A stretch of DNA of 64,000 bases, from contig JAZGTN010000225.1 in the NCBI GenBank assembly GCA_037783415.1, positions 434,001 to 498,000 on the forward strand, read 5' to 3'. Position 1 is the stretch's first letter, and each line of letters begins with the position of its first letter. Position numbers and translations under genes: made by a program. Of the stretch, positions 34,208 to 45,685 are shown piece by piece. The notes under the pieces were generated by a model, which worked only from the letters and a program-made list of their open reading frames with translations, searched no databases and was not told where the DNA came from. The stretch comes from Leptasterias polaris (taxonomy: Eukaryota; Echinodermata; Asteroidea; Forcipulatida; Asteriidae).

Positions 34208-36286
34208 ATGGATTTAACGTCTTGGTTCAATCGTTGGCTCCTTGCGGTTTTCATTATGTGTTCTCTGGATTCAAGTCAACTCTTTGGGGTCGATTCACAA
34301 AGTGTAAACTTAATGAAACTTTCACCAGGGGGTGAAATCGATGAAGGTGACGAAGTGAAGCTACAATGTAATGTCAGTGGACTTGCAGCAAGTCATGTCA
34401 TAGAATGGGTTAGAATCTACATGAATGCAGGAGTGATAATAGCATGGAATGGGACAAGTCTAGACCAGAGATATGAAATTGAGAATGTATCTGCGATGTC
34501 TTCTTCTGGGATATCGATTCAAGAAGTTCTTGTCATCAAAAACATCAGTAAAACATATACATCATTCACCTGTCGTATTAATGACACTGCAAGCGAAATA
34601 ATAAGCAACAATAGTATGTTATCATTATCAAGTAACATTAGTTTATATGTTCATTACTTCCCATCATCAATGTACCCCATCTGCTTCCCTAATTGTCCAT
34701 TCACTGTACAAGAAGGAACGCAACAAATGTTGAGCTGCACATCCGAGAAAGGGCACCCATCAGTAAGTGTGAACGTTTTTCCAAATTCTTCAACTGTTGT
34801 GTGGCCGTATACGGATAGCAACAACGAAGCCAAAAGATTTATCAATCTCACGTTGAATGAAACTTATAATGGTTATCTATTCCAATGTACAATCACCAGT
34901 GACTATTTCCCTGGAAGAAATGAATCCTGTATCATCGGACCAATCACAGTGACTAATATTACAACTGAAGATCCTGGGAAAATCGTGTTGACATCCAACC
35001 AAGGAACAAATGGCCTTCCTACAACATGTGCAGTGAGTAGTCTCCAAACAGAAACGAGTACCTCGAGTACCTTGGATGATATGAAGACAACTTTCAACCC
35101 ATCCAGCCTTCCGATTGCCATCATATCAGGAGCCGCTGGTGCTGGTGGTGTCTTACTCCTCATAGTGATAACACTGATCGTACTCTACGCGTGTAGATGT
35201 TGCTGCTTCAATGGTAAATCACGTAGATCATCATTATGGCTGACTGACATACCACTAGATGCAACAGTTGAAGACCCAAACATCGACCATGACATTGATC
35301 GTAGGGAACCCAAGATGTCTACGAGCATCTACCAGAATGCGACTGATCTCACGACAGAAAACAAACCTGATCCAAGAATGCCACAACAATCTGCCCCAGA
35401 ACCATCCCACCTTGACACACAAGATATGTCATATGATGACGAAGAAGTAGACTTAATTTCTCCAAGAAAGTTCTCAACTCACTCTCAAAACAATGACCAA
35501 GACAGTCCTAGACCTCCCGGGACTTCAAGCTTTAAATTAACCAGGTCAGATGATTGCATCACTAACAAGGAAGATGGAGAGCACCTTGGAACAGTAGGGC
35601 CTGATGAAGGAGATGCTCCTACGTATGGAGTGGTGAAGAAATCGAATCGAGTCTCACAAGGGAGTAAGAAGAAACCTCTGGAGATTACATCAGATGGGCC
35701 AGATCCTTGGGCCAATGCTCCACTCAATCAGCATGAGAATATAAATCCAGCGTCCAACGAAAATGAGTATGCAGAGATGTCTCCCCTCTCCCATGATCCA
35801 GGCCACAGAGGCAAACCAACAGCTATGGTTAGACCTGTTTCCCACACCCCGAAACCACCCATTGCCACTAAACCTGTCCGAGATCGGCAGTCATCACGCC
35901 GTGCTGACACTAATCAAGCCCCACCAAGTGTTGGCAAAAAGCCCATCAAGAAGTTCAAATCCAAGGAGAGAAATCCATCAGCAGATGGGTTTGGGAATCG
36001 AGATGAGACGCCCAAGCCTACTCCAGTAGCACTGAGTGTATCCCCACATCCTCCACCACTACCACCACCGCCTCTCATTGATCACGAGGAGAGTGCCTCA
36101 GCGGAGGGATACGGTGAGGAAGGAGGCGATGAGGTACTACCGGATACCCAGGTACCTCATGAGGCTCATTCAGCGGATGAAGATAACGTAATGTACGCTG
36201 AGCTTGATTTGCAATCTGCAACATCTGACGCGATGCCTCAACCAGAAGAGGAACAGACATTGTATGCTAGTATCATGAGTAAGTAG
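34208..36286 (+). CDS. Two-Ig-domain transmembrane receptor with ITIM/ITSM-type tail (copy 2)
   Basis: 692 residues, one coding exon. Signal peptide about 1-27. Ig-like domain 1 has Cys54, Trp67 and Cys122 but lacks the usual Tyr two before the second Cys (TSFTC). Ig-like domain 2 has Cys177 and Cys227, with an extra conserved Cys pair, 159 and 241. About twelve N-glycosylation sequons lie in the ectodomain. The transmembrane helix is at about 301-328, followed by CRCCC. Tail sites: Tyr375 (YQNA), Tyr473 (TYGVV), Tyr521 (YAEM), Tyr663 (VMYAEL, ITIM) and Tyr686 (TLYASI, ITSM-like). The last two are 23 residues apart, too far for an ITAM but like the ITIM-ITSM pairs of vertebrate inhibitory receptors. 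A polyproline stretch (about 612-622) could bind SH3 or EVH1 domains. Identical in sequence to copies 3 and 4. Predicted to recruit SH2 phosphatases or adaptors at the plasma membrane; ligand unknown. Confidence 0.92.
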   Translation: MDLTSWFNRWLLAVFIMCSLDSSQLFGVDSQSVNLMKLSPGGEIDEGDEVKLQCNVSGLAASHVIEWVRIYMNAGVIIAWNGTSLDQRYEIENVSAMSSSGISIQEVLVIKNISKTYTSFTCRINDTASEIISNNSMLSLSSNISLYVHYFPSSMYPICFPNCPFTVQEGTQQMLSCTSEKGHPSVSVNVFPNSSTVVWPYTDSNNEAKRFINLTLNETYNGYLFQCTITSDYFPGRNESCIIGPITVTNITTEDPGKIVLTSNQGTNGLPTTCAVSSLQTETSTSSTLDDMKTTFNPSSLPIAIISGAAGAGGVLLLIVITLIVLYACRCCCFNGKSRRSSLWLTDIPLDATVEDPNIDHDIDRREPKMSTSIYQNATDLTTENKPDPRMPQQSAPEPSHLDTQDMSYDDEEVDLISPRKFSTHSQNNDQDSPRPPGTSSFKLTRSDDCITNKEDGEHLGTVGPDEGDAPTYGVVKKSNRVSQGSKKKPLEITSDGPDPWANAPLNQHENINPASNENEYAEMSPLSHDPGHRGKPTAMVRPVSHTPKPPIATKPVRDRQSSRRADTNQAPPSVGKKPIKKFKSKERNPSADGFGNRDETPKPTPVALSVSPHPPPLPPPPLIDHEESASAEGYGEEGGDEVLPDTQVPHEAHSADEDNVMYAELDLQSATSDAMPQPEEEQTLYASIMSK

Positions 36287-36568
36287 AAGGATCATGGGTG
36301 TGGCACTTCGGTTAATTGTGTTCGAAAAATAAGAAATACACAGAGAAAACAATTTGCTGCTTTCATATTTGCTATCCTTAAGAATAAACACATAATTTAC
36401 AAAAGGCAGGCCCATATAACGATTGCTGGTATATTGTTTTGTCTTCATACAAACTTGCTTTCCACTTTAGCAATCTATCTTTAAAATTTCAAGAGAAGTA
36501 AACAAACATGCCAATATTTAAATCGGATTTAGAAAGAGCAAAATATTAAATGATAATTACGAGCTTAA
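36287..36568 (+). other. 3' UTR of Ig gene 2
   Basis: AATAAA at 36383-36388 is the likely poly(A) signal, 97 bases after the stop as in copy 1. The region ends at the TTAA target (36565-36568) of the following MITE. Confidence 0.7.
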
Positions 36569-36922
36569 AGGTATTATACAGGATTGGTAAAGCTGACAAA
36601 ATAGTCACAGATAGTGTTCATGTTTTGTGTGATCAACTACACACATGAACTAACAAACCTGTGAAAATTTCAGCTTAATTGGTCATCGAGGTCACGAGAA
36701 AATAGTGAAAAGAGACCTTATGTGTTTTCTGTTTTTCAAACATCGAGTTTATTATCACGCGTGATAAAAACTATTGTTTTACTCATTTCTCAGAAACGAT
36801 AGCATTTTAGGCAGAAATATTTTAAGGAACCCTTTCTACCATTACTTACTTTAAATTATGTAAGTTATGTGTGATTCTGTGAACATTTGTGTTTTTCGAT
36901 CTACCAATAGTGTACAGTGCCT
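36569..36922. mobile_element. TTAA-flanked MITE, 354 bp (gene 2 unit)
   Basis: The ends AGGTATTATACAGGATTGG and, from the other side, AGGCACTGTACACTATTGG form an imperfect inverted repeat. The element is flanked by TTAA on both sides (36565-36568 and 36923-36926), and copy 1 has a single TTAA at the same place, so the insertion is proven by an empty site. TTAA duplication fits the piggyBac or Kolobok group. Non-coding. Confidence 0.88.
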
Positions 36923-36926
36923 TTAA

Positions 36927-39900
36927 GAATTGATTTACCCAAAGTAGTGATAGTAGTGATAACAATAAACACATGCTGGGCAGGTGTCGTAAGAAACGTT
37001 GACAGAAAAACAAATCCGCAGATGTGCATTTTCTGGTTATAATTTAGTTTAAAAGGCCTGTGAATAAAATGAAGGTTACTGCAATGATTATTGTATATAG
37101 AAGAGCCCATGCACACTTTCCCATGTAACCTTGACATACCAGTAGAAAACGAAGGAGGCTTACCAACGAATAATGTTTAATTGAATGTATACTTTATGTT
37201 GCTTGTGTAAAATAATTCAGCGTATATTAAGATTACCAGCGAATAATGTTTGGTTGAATGTTCACCTAATGTTGCTTGTGTAAAATTATTCAGCGTAATA
37301 GTTTTAAAGTAGAAAAGAAAAATAAAGTAGGCCTATTTGTGTCATTTAGAAGACAGCAACAGTAACGACTTGAATAACAAAAATAACAAAAAGAACAGTA
37401 AAATTGAAATTGATAGAGATGACAGGAATACAATCAAAATGCAATAGTTGCATGATTGCACCACCGTCACCCAAAGTATTCCATCACCTTAAATGGAAAT
37501 TTGACATAATTTCTTATTGTTTAAAGAGAGTAAAACATTCATGAAACTATTGGTGTAACCCGTACGTGGGCCCATAACTGTAAAAGGGAGAGGATGCTCG
37601 TATCTAATACAAACAGGTTTCTAAAGATTGTTTTATGACTGAAAAGGAATATTTATACTGGCGAATTAACGGGGGGCTAAAAGGAATGGCCTGTACATGT
37701 TATTTACTCAGAAGATTGTAATTGTGGACGTATGAGTTTTCATTATAAGAAGTGCCCTTTATTCAGGCCAAACTACCTTGTCCTGACAATAACGAAGTAT
37801 CAGGCTGAAAAAGGTTGGGGTGAGGTGGTGTTGGCTGAAAATCTGTCTCTAGTGGAATGATTTCAGGTTTCAGGCTTCAGGTTTATGATGGAAATTCCAA
37901 ACGATACTTTGGAAATTTGTACTACAATGTATTTAAAATATATGTTTTTTATAAGAAATTATTCAAGTTGCGCAATCATTTAGCTTTAATATTGGTGGTT
38001 GAACGTTTATTGCTACATTACAAAATATAAATAATAATTGGCAAATATACGAAAAATTATATTGAAATGCACCCTTAATGTAGAAACAACGCCCTAAAGC
38101 TGAGAAAACGTAGACAGGCAAAAATATTATTCACAATGATAAAGGTTAACCCAAAACACCTGTGAGGACTATAATGGAGGGAGGACTAACAGCCAGTCAA
38201 GATTTTGTTGTGTTAATACACACCTTGTTTGAGGTATATATAACTATAACCATTATAAGATTAAAGTCTTAAGATTTGTTTTATATGTCTGTTCCTAGGT
38301 TATATTTTAATCAGAAGAAAAATTATTGGTAGCTTGCATACGATCAAATTGTTATCATGAGTTAAAACCGTGCCAATATAAAGTCAAAAACTATTGCTTA
38401 CTATTATGTCCAAGAACAACTAAGAAGAGGGACACAAGCATGGTATTTTGGCTGGTTTGGATAACCATTATTTTATATTACATCGGGTCATGGCAATACT
38501 TTATAAAACTATTCAGCACAAAAAGTAGCTAAGCACAGACAAATATCAAAGCGGAGGTTGGAAACCAGCCAAGGTATTGTGTAACGTACATGTGGATAAC
38601 TTGTGACTGGTTGGTGCAAAGTTGTCTGCTTAGTGCTTATCAGCTTCATGTAATAAGGCACAGGGCCTAACCTTACAGATCTGCTTAAGCACAAACAAAT
38701 TCTTAAGAACTTTCTGCAGAGCAAAAAAATAGCAAAAACCAGTCACAGGCGGTAAATGCGGAAAGCATTTTGGCGAGTTTTATTGCAGTAGACAGAAAGA
38801 ATTTGTGCTTTTCTGTAATTTTTGCTTCATGTAATAAGGCGCAGGGCCTAACTTTATAAAGCTGCTTAAGCACAAAATTGTGCTTATAATCTACTCGTTA
38901 TGCTTAAGTAGCTTTATGAAATTTGATCCCGATTTGATTATGTTAAAGTTCTAAAAAAAAATGTATAACAGGTTTTGTATAGTAGGTTTACACCAACTGA
39001 AACTTTTTATATTGAGTTGTTATGAAAAAAGCGTGAAAATGTGAAGTAATGATCGTTCGAGAGAAATTCTTGTTTTGCATTAAGCCAGAACTGTAAGAAC
39101 CACATATTGCCTAAGTTGTAGTAATTTGTTTTGCTTCGAAACATATGTGGATCGTGGTTAAACCTAAACATTGGTTATTAAAATGATTATTGAAACTATG
39201 GTTTTCGTTTTAGGTTTCCGCAAAAACATTAATCTTAATCTTTGTTTAAAACGAAAATCAGTGAGATTTGAAGTCAAAAGATTGGTTTTGACGAGAAACT
39301 AATTTGAACGTGAGGCCTATATATTGCTAACAAGTTATAAAATATTTAGCCAGTTTTAAAACACATTAATCAATTTCTCTTTTGCAGTTTGGCCGAATTA
39401 TGAATATTTCACATGTCTTTTCCATTTGACTGTGTATAAACCCAATAAATGCTGCGTATTTCTACTTCCTTGTTTACTCAAAGAACTTGCATTGATACAG
39501 GTTTGTAAAGCTACGGCTAAACCAACATTCCTTCTTTTTACATCATTCCAAATAATTTCAAAAGGTTGGTCAGTTTCATGTGTGAAGATGTATGAAAACA
39601 ACAAAGGGACTGTGACGTCAAGGTCTTTCAGATTAACAATGGAAACTGTGGCAGGAATTAAAGATGTGGTGGACTCATGACAAACAAAATTACAAATTTT
39701 GATAGTTTCAACAATTGGTGGATTTGTTTCAAAGAAAAACAATGAGTTAATACTTATTTTTGTTTACCAAGGAAAGGGTTAAAGATCTATAGGTCCGACT
39801 TTCGGCCGATTCAACCCGCAAATCATTTTCATTTTAATCAGATTTTTAATAGATTTGGGAAAGTTACAAGCTTTCATTCAAGGTATTGTACAAAAAATCA

Positions 39901-40288
39901 ATTATAATCAAGATCCCGACGTTATTTCACGTTCATCAACCAAGTACAAACAATTCCGCATCTTGCAGTGTCCGTGGCATAATAGTGCGAAAGTTTTCGT
40001 TTTAAAGCATCAAATTAAATGTCAAAATTCGTTCAGAGAAAAAGTCCTCTAATGGGTGTATATAAGACTGGTAAGAGGGAATATATAAATGTTCGAGAAT
40101 TTGCACACGACTTACATGGAATGAAGATGTTCATCCTGGAAAACATCTCTTAAAATATTTTTGCTTGGAATGCTATAGTTTTTGACAAATGTGTACAACA
40201 AATATCTTTGATCTTGCGAGTCCAAAACCCGATGTTTGAAATAAGTGAAATCATAAAAGTTTTTTGCTTTACTATTTTTGTGTGACAT
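36927..40288 (+). other. Downstream region of Ig gene 2
   Basis: Non-coding sequence shared with units 1, 3 and 4. It includes GCTTAAGCACAAA-type MITE fragments at about 38450-38930. A 114-residue antisense frame (39398-39742) is open, but its extent differs between copies and it has no recognisable domain, so I do not call it a gene. Confidence 0.6.
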
Positions 40289-40534
40289 TAGACTTGTTGA
40301 CAAGTCGTTAATGATGGTCGCGGTGAGTCGAGTCGCGTGTGGTGTTGCAGCCTATAAAGAATGCTCTCGCGAGATCACTGCTCTCGCGCGAAGTTGCTGG
40401 CTGCTGACTCTTCGGTAAATGTGACCAGTCTTGAGAGCAGTATTCTCGCACAGAGCAGCCCTCTCGCGGGATATTGCGAGAAAGCCGTTCCGCTATCACC
40501 GCGACAGACATTTAACGACTTGTCCACAAGTCTA
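40289..40534. mobile_element. hAT-like MITE, 246 bp (gene 2 unit)
   Basis: Inverted ends TAGACTTGTTGACAAGTCG and the complement of CGACTTGTCCACAAGTCTA, with matching inner sequence (GTCGCGGTGA), are flanked by an 8-bp direct repeat GTGTGACA (40280-40287 and 40535-40542). Eight-base duplications and TAG-type ends fit hAT. The interior is rich in CTCGCG motifs. Non-coding. Confidence 0.8.
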
Positions 40535-41633
40535 GTGTGACACCGATGACCGATTAAGCTAAAACTTTCACATGTTTGTTTTATTGTATGTTGGGTCATA
40601 TAAAAAGTTGTTACTGGTCTTCATCAATTACCAATGTTGTCCTTGTGCTTTAAAATAATTCCTTTCGGCGAAATCGTGCCACAAACAATTTCGCATCTTG
40701 CATTGTCCGTGGCATAAATTAATGCGAAAGTTTGTTTTAAGCTATGCATTTAAAAACAGCCAATCACAGCTGTCAACATTGGTTCAGAGAAAAACGTTCT
40801 TTAAAATAATTTCTTTCGTCGAAATTCGGGCCACGCTACAATGAGATCAACAGCTTGGAGAGTGATATATTCCAGCTAAAGAGTCGGATGTTGCTTCAAA
40901 GAAAATTTGATGAGATCACTAATGCAGGAAACGGAACAGTTGTCTAACCGTGTTAGCAAGACATGTGATGTCATTCAGATTGTTTGTTTCAATTGTATAA
41001 TATTGATGTGATTTCATAGTGTGATTTTGTTGTTGCTGTGTGTGACCTTGATCAACTAAAGAAGCCTAGTATATGCAGTCGACTAAAGTCGCCTATGGTA
41101 CGAAAGGTTTTAAAACACACAAACACAGGCTTTTTAATGTGAAGTTTATACGTTTTAGTTTGATTATATATTTTGTTTTGATCTTGTTGGTCCAAAACCA
41201 AAACAAATGAAATGTTTTTTATGATAAATTTGTATTTGTGTCTCTATTTTTATACGATTTATAAATGATCAATCTAATTGATATATTCTAAATAATGTTT
41301 TCATATGATAATTGTTATTTACGGTATATTGAAAACATTGTATTCTGGTGTTTGATGTGTTGATTAAATCACTGATGAAATAAATTAGTTTTTGGTAAAA
41401 GTTTAGTTCAGAATGGTTTGATTACTTTATTACGTTTAAAGAATTCACAAAAATCATACTATGGATTATAATTTGACAATTTTAAGACCGCAGAAACCTT
41501 TAACCAGAAAGAAATAATGCATTAATTCCGTAGGACGTTTTTTCTAAACGATAGCTGGCAGCAGATATACAAGGCTTCCCCCCACTGGGGCTCAAACTCT
41601 CCGAGTTGTGGTGGTTCTAAAAAGAGGGGGGGG
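40535..41633 (+). repeat. Distal end of the gene 2 unit
   Basis: Aligns with 13117-13608 plus 15702-16042 after gene 1, and with 351-1190. Ends in a 10-base poly-G run beside the next MITE. No gene. Confidence 0.7.
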
Positions 41634-41824
41634 GGTCCAATTTGACAGAGCTGCTTAAGCATAAAAGGTAGCTCAGCACAACAAAATTATGCTTACAAGA
41701 ATAAGGTACCAACCTAACTACCATGTCAGACGTGTTATTTGTGACTGGTATCCTGCTCATTTCTTCCTTGCAGAAAATAGTTAAGCAATATGTTATGCTT
41801 AAGCAGCTCTATGAAACTGGGACC
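41634..41824. mobile_element. MITE with GGTCC...GCTGCTTAAGCATAA ends (before gene 3)
   Basis: About 190 bp. The left end GGTCCAATTTGACAGAGC and, from the other side, GGTCCCAGTTTCATAGAGC both continue into TGCTTAAGCATAA, giving an inverted repeat of about 31 bp. The right end supplies the first bases of the 42-bp minisatellite unit. Confidence 0.75.
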
Positions 41825-41856
41825 TGGTCAAGCTCTATTGACACGAGAGGAGAGCT
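41815..41856 (+). repeat. Single 42-bp unit (ancestral state, before gene 3)
   Basis: One copy of the unit that forms the 190-unit array before gene 2, here with TGGTCAAG instead of TGTTCAAG. It shows the locus before expansion. Confidence 0.9.
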
Positions 41857-42633
41857 GAATGACCGGTCATTATGCCCAATCGTAGGTCATATGGACAGTG
41901 GAAATGAAAACGCTTAATCGTCAATCAACCGTTGAAGGTATGAAGTACCCATTGGGCGTCGGTCGGTGCTAAGGTTGACGTTATTAAGTGAATTTTGTTC
42001 AGACAACTCCTGCCATGAAATAACCCACTGATGATCTTTGTAAGTAAAATTCTGTGTCTGAACGACCTCTCTGTAGTATCATCACATAACTATTTATCAT
42101 TGAAAGTAAAAACAATATATGCAATTTTTTTAGTGTGTGTTTCAGTATCACCATCAAATCATTTGATTGGTGATTTTTCTGTGAACATTTAGATGTTATT
42201 CTATATATTTCTTTTTGAAAATATTGACATTAATGATTTTTGTCAAGTCTGGATTATGATATTGAAAAAATTGACTGAGAGTGAAATAAAGTAGCAGACA
42301 CTAATTTTGACATGTCGTTTGTTTGTTTGTTTTGTGTTCGATGTGCCATGCATGGCTTGAGATTCATTTTACCTGCATGTTGACTGACATTATTATGTTT
42401 ATATCAAAATGGAAAAAGTTTGGTTGTACTTGATTCAAACCATCCCTTTAATCAGTGGGGATGTCCCTTTAATATATACTTCTTGCCCCCCCCCCCCCCC
42501 CCCCGTTAGCTCTCCATGCAGTATGAATATTGATTATGAGTTATTAAGTTTGCTTCTATGCACGGAGTATACTGACCAATTACCTCCTTTTTCAAACAAA
42601 TATTTTAACAAATAAACAAATATAAACAAATTT
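41857..42633 (+). repeat. Upstream region of Ig gene 3
   Basis: Same as 32742-33516 apart from few substitutions (for example GAAATGAAAACGC for GAAATGTCAACGC near 41904) and a 19-base poly-C run at 42486-42504. No gene. Confidence 0.75.
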
Positions 42634-42943
42634 ACCCAGTCAGTTTCCCTTGTGGTTTATTATTTGATATCTGATATAAAAAAAAAAGTCGCATCCCCTT
42701 AAGGTGATCCCCTGGCTGCCGCTTCCCAGGTTGTATCGTATACTTGGGTGTGATCCCTGGCTACACGGCAGTTTGCGGTTGAATGGCTTCTGACTGGCAC
42801 CCCCCGAACAAAAATATTGACAAATTAGGGAGACCGCCAACATAGGCCTAGATAGCTCAGTTGGTAGAGCGCCGGAACGTTAAACCGGGGGTCGTTGGTG
42901 CAAATCCCGCTCTAGTCAATTTTTCGTTGTTCAACCCAAAATC
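42634..42943. mobile_element. tRNA-containing retroelement insertion (gene 3 unit)
   Basis: Same insertion as before gene 2, with the 12-bp repeats at 42622-42633 and 42944-42955. It was duplicated together with the unit and is not an independent insertion. Confidence 0.75.
42846..42918 (+). tRNA. tRNA-like sequence, B box mutated
   Basis: As at 33729, but the B box reads GGTGCAAATCC instead of GGTTCAAATCC. The invariant T is lost, so Pol III promoter activity should be reduced. Confidence 0.45.
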
Positions 42944-42955
42944 ATAAACAAATTT

Positions 42956-43324
42956 GCTAAACAAATTTGAAGAGTTTCGGCCGCAAATGTTGTGCTGTTA
43001 TCGCAAAATAATGGCCTAGCCGTCAACTGAAATAAAGACTTTACTTAGAGATTAAGAAAAAATACGAGATCATCATCATATCGCAAAAATAATATAAAAG
43101 GTAATATAAGCACCTTTAAGGGTTTTCATTACTGGTGTTAAGTTGAAAATACCCAAAGAGTCAAAGTTCAATCTATGACCTCAAACCTGATGAAGCGTGA
43201 TGTATCAAAGAATTGAAACCCAGGTATATTATTGAAGCCTGTACGATGCCTTCAATGTGAGCAGTTCGTACAGTAATTTACAAGCAATGTAATCTCATTC
43301 TGACTTTTAGAAATACCCTCCAAC
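42956..43324 (+). promoter_or_regulatory. Promoter and 5'-UTR intron of Ig gene 3
   Basis: TATAAAAGG at 43093-43101. Predicted intron 43224-43310 (87 bp), 14 bases before the ATG. Sequence as for gene 2. Confidence 0.65.
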
Positions 43325-45403
43325 ATGGATTTAACGTCTTGGTTCAATCGTTGGCTCCTTGCGGTTTTCATTATGTGTTCTCTGGATTCAAGTCAACTCT
43401 TTGGGGTCGATTCACAAAGTGTAAACTTAATGAAACTTTCACCAGGGGGTGAAATCGATGAAGGTGACGAAGTGAAGCTACAATGTAATGTCAGTGGACT
43501 TGCAGCAAGTCATGTCATAGAATGGGTTAGAATCTACATGAATGCAGGAGTGATAATAGCATGGAATGGGACAAGTCTAGACCAGAGATATGAAATTGAG
43601 AATGTATCTGCGATGTCTTCTTCTGGGATATCGATTCAAGAAGTTCTTGTCATCAAAAACATCAGTAAAACATATACATCATTCACCTGTCGTATTAATG
43701 ACACTGCAAGCGAAATAATAAGCAACAATAGTATGTTATCATTATCAAGTAACATTAGTTTATATGTTCATTACTTCCCATCATCAATGTACCCCATCTG
43801 CTTCCCTAATTGTCCATTCACTGTACAAGAAGGAACGCAACAAATGTTGAGCTGCACATCCGAGAAAGGGCACCCATCAGTAAGTGTGAACGTTTTTCCA
43901 AATTCTTCAACTGTTGTGTGGCCGTATACGGATAGCAACAACGAAGCCAAAAGATTTATCAATCTCACGTTGAATGAAACTTATAATGGTTATCTATTCC
44001 AATGTACAATCACCAGTGACTATTTCCCTGGAAGAAATGAATCCTGTATCATCGGACCAATCACAGTGACTAATATTACAACTGAAGATCCTGGGAAAAT
44101 CGTGTTGACATCCAACCAAGGAACAAATGGCCTTCCTACAACATGTGCAGTGAGTAGTCTCCAAACAGAAACGAGTACCTCGAGTACCTTGGATGATATG
44201 AAGACAACTTTCAACCCATCCAGCCTTCCGATTGCCATCATATCAGGAGCCGCTGGTGCTGGTGGTGTCTTACTCCTCATAGTGATAACACTGATCGTAC
44301 TCTACGCGTGTAGATGTTGCTGCTTCAATGGTAAATCACGTAGATCATCATTATGGCTGACTGACATACCACTAGATGCAACAGTTGAAGACCCAAACAT
44401 CGACCATGACATTGATCGTAGGGAACCCAAGATGTCTACGAGCATCTACCAGAATGCGACTGATCTCACGACAGAAAACAAACCTGATCCAAGAATGCCA
44501 CAACAATCTGCCCCAGAACCATCCCACCTTGACACACAAGATATGTCATATGATGACGAAGAAGTAGACTTAATTTCTCCAAGAAAGTTCTCAACTCACT
44601 CTCAAAACAATGACCAAGACAGTCCTAGACCTCCCGGGACTTCAAGCTTTAAATTAACCAGGTCAGATGATTGCATCACTAACAAGGAAGATGGAGAGCA
44701 CCTTGGAACAGTAGGGCCTGATGAAGGAGATGCTCCTACGTATGGAGTGGTGAAGAAATCGAATCGAGTCTCACAAGGGAGTAAGAAGAAACCTCTGGAG
44801 ATTACATCAGATGGGCCAGATCCTTGGGCCAATGCTCCACTCAATCAGCATGAGAATATAAATCCAGCGTCCAACGAAAATGAGTATGCAGAGATGTCTC
44901 CCCTCTCCCATGATCCAGGCCACAGAGGCAAACCAACAGCTATGGTTAGACCTGTTTCCCACACCCCGAAACCACCCATTGCCACTAAACCTGTCCGAGA
45001 TCGGCAGTCATCACGCCGTGCTGACACTAATCAAGCCCCACCAAGTGTTGGCAAAAAGCCCATCAAGAAGTTCAAATCCAAGGAGAGAAATCCATCAGCA
45101 GATGGGTTTGGGAATCGAGATGAGACGCCCAAGCCTACTCCAGTAGCACTGAGTGTATCCCCACATCCTCCACCACTACCACCACCGCCTCTCATTGATC
45201 ACGAGGAGAGTGCCTCAGCGGAGGGATACGGTGAGGAAGGAGGCGATGAGGTACTACCGGATACCCAGGTACCTCATGAGGCTCATTCAGCGGATGAAGA
45301 TAACGTAATGTACGCTGAGCTTGATTTGCAATCTGCAACATCTGACGCGATGCCTCAACCAGAAGAGGAACAGACATTGTATGCTAGTATCATGAGTAAG
45401 TAG
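43325..45403 (+). CDS. Two-Ig-domain transmembrane receptor with ITIM/ITSM-type tail (copy 3)
   Basis: 692 residues with the same protein sequence as copies 2 and 4, so domains and residue positions are those given for copy 2. It lies 9,117 bp after copy 2 in the same orientation. The poly(A) signal AATAAA is at 45500-45505. Identity over both coding and flanking sequence points to a very recent duplication or to ongoing homogenisation. The flanks differ at a few bases and in homopolymer lengths, so it is not simply the same locus read twice. Confidence 0.92.
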   Translation: MDLTSWFNRWLLAVFIMCSLDSSQLFGVDSQSVNLMKLSPGGEIDEGDEVKLQCNVSGLAASHVIEWVRIYMNAGVIIAWNGTSLDQRYEIENVSAMSSSGISIQEVLVIKNISKTYTSFTCRINDTASEIISNNSMLSLSSNISLYVHYFPSSMYPICFPNCPFTVQEGTQQMLSCTSEKGHPSVSVNVFPNSSTVVWPYTDSNNEAKRFINLTLNETYNGYLFQCTITSDYFPGRNESCIIGPITVTNITTEDPGKIVLTSNQGTNGLPTTCAVSSLQTETSTSSTLDDMKTTFNPSSLPIAIISGAAGAGGVLLLIVITLIVLYACRCCCFNGKSRRSSLWLTDIPLDATVEDPNIDHDIDRREPKMSTSIYQNATDLTTENKPDPRMPQQSAPEPSHLDTQDMSYDDEEVDLISPRKFSTHSQNNDQDSPRPPGTSSFKLTRSDDCITNKEDGEHLGTVGPDEGDAPTYGVVKKSNRVSQGSKKKPLEITSDGPDPWANAPLNQHENINPASNENEYAEMSPLSHDPGHRGKPTAMVRPVSHTPKPPIATKPVRDRQSSRRADTNQAPPSVGKKPIKKFKSKERNPSADGFGNRDETPKPTPVALSVSPHPPPLPPPPLIDHEESASAEGYGEEGGDEVLPDTQVPHEAHSADEDNVMYAELDLQSATSDAMPQPEEEQTLYASIMSK

Positions 45404-45685
45404 AAGGATCATGGGTGTGGCACTTCGGTTAATTGTGTTCGAAAAATAAGAAATACACAGAGAAAACAATTTGCTGCTTTCATATTTGCTATCCTTAAGA
45501 ATAAACACATAATTTACAAAAGGCAGGCCCATATAACGATTGCTGGTATATTGTTTTGTCTTCATACAAACTTGCTTTCCACTTTAGCAATCTATCTTTA
45601 AAATTTCAAGAGAAGTAAACAAACATGCCAATATTTAAATCGGATTTAGAAAGAGCAAAATATTAAATGATAATTACGAGCTTAA
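45404..45685 (+). other. 3' UTR of Ig gene 3
   Basis: As for gene 2; the poly(A) signal is at 45500-45505 and the TTAA target at 45682-45685. Confidence 0.7.

Noticed and set aside
34208..36286. The two C-terminal tail tyrosines as an ITAM
   Set aside because: The spacing between YAEL and YASI is 19 residues, well beyond the usual 6-12. An ITIM plus ITSM-like reading fits better.
39398..39742. Antisense frame of 114 residues, also open at 48515-48859 and 57639-57983 and partly at 12772-13056
   Set aside because: Copies 2-4 are identical DNA, so openness is not independent evidence. Copy 1 differs by an in-frame indel and ends differently, the left-edge relative is not open, and no domain is recognised.
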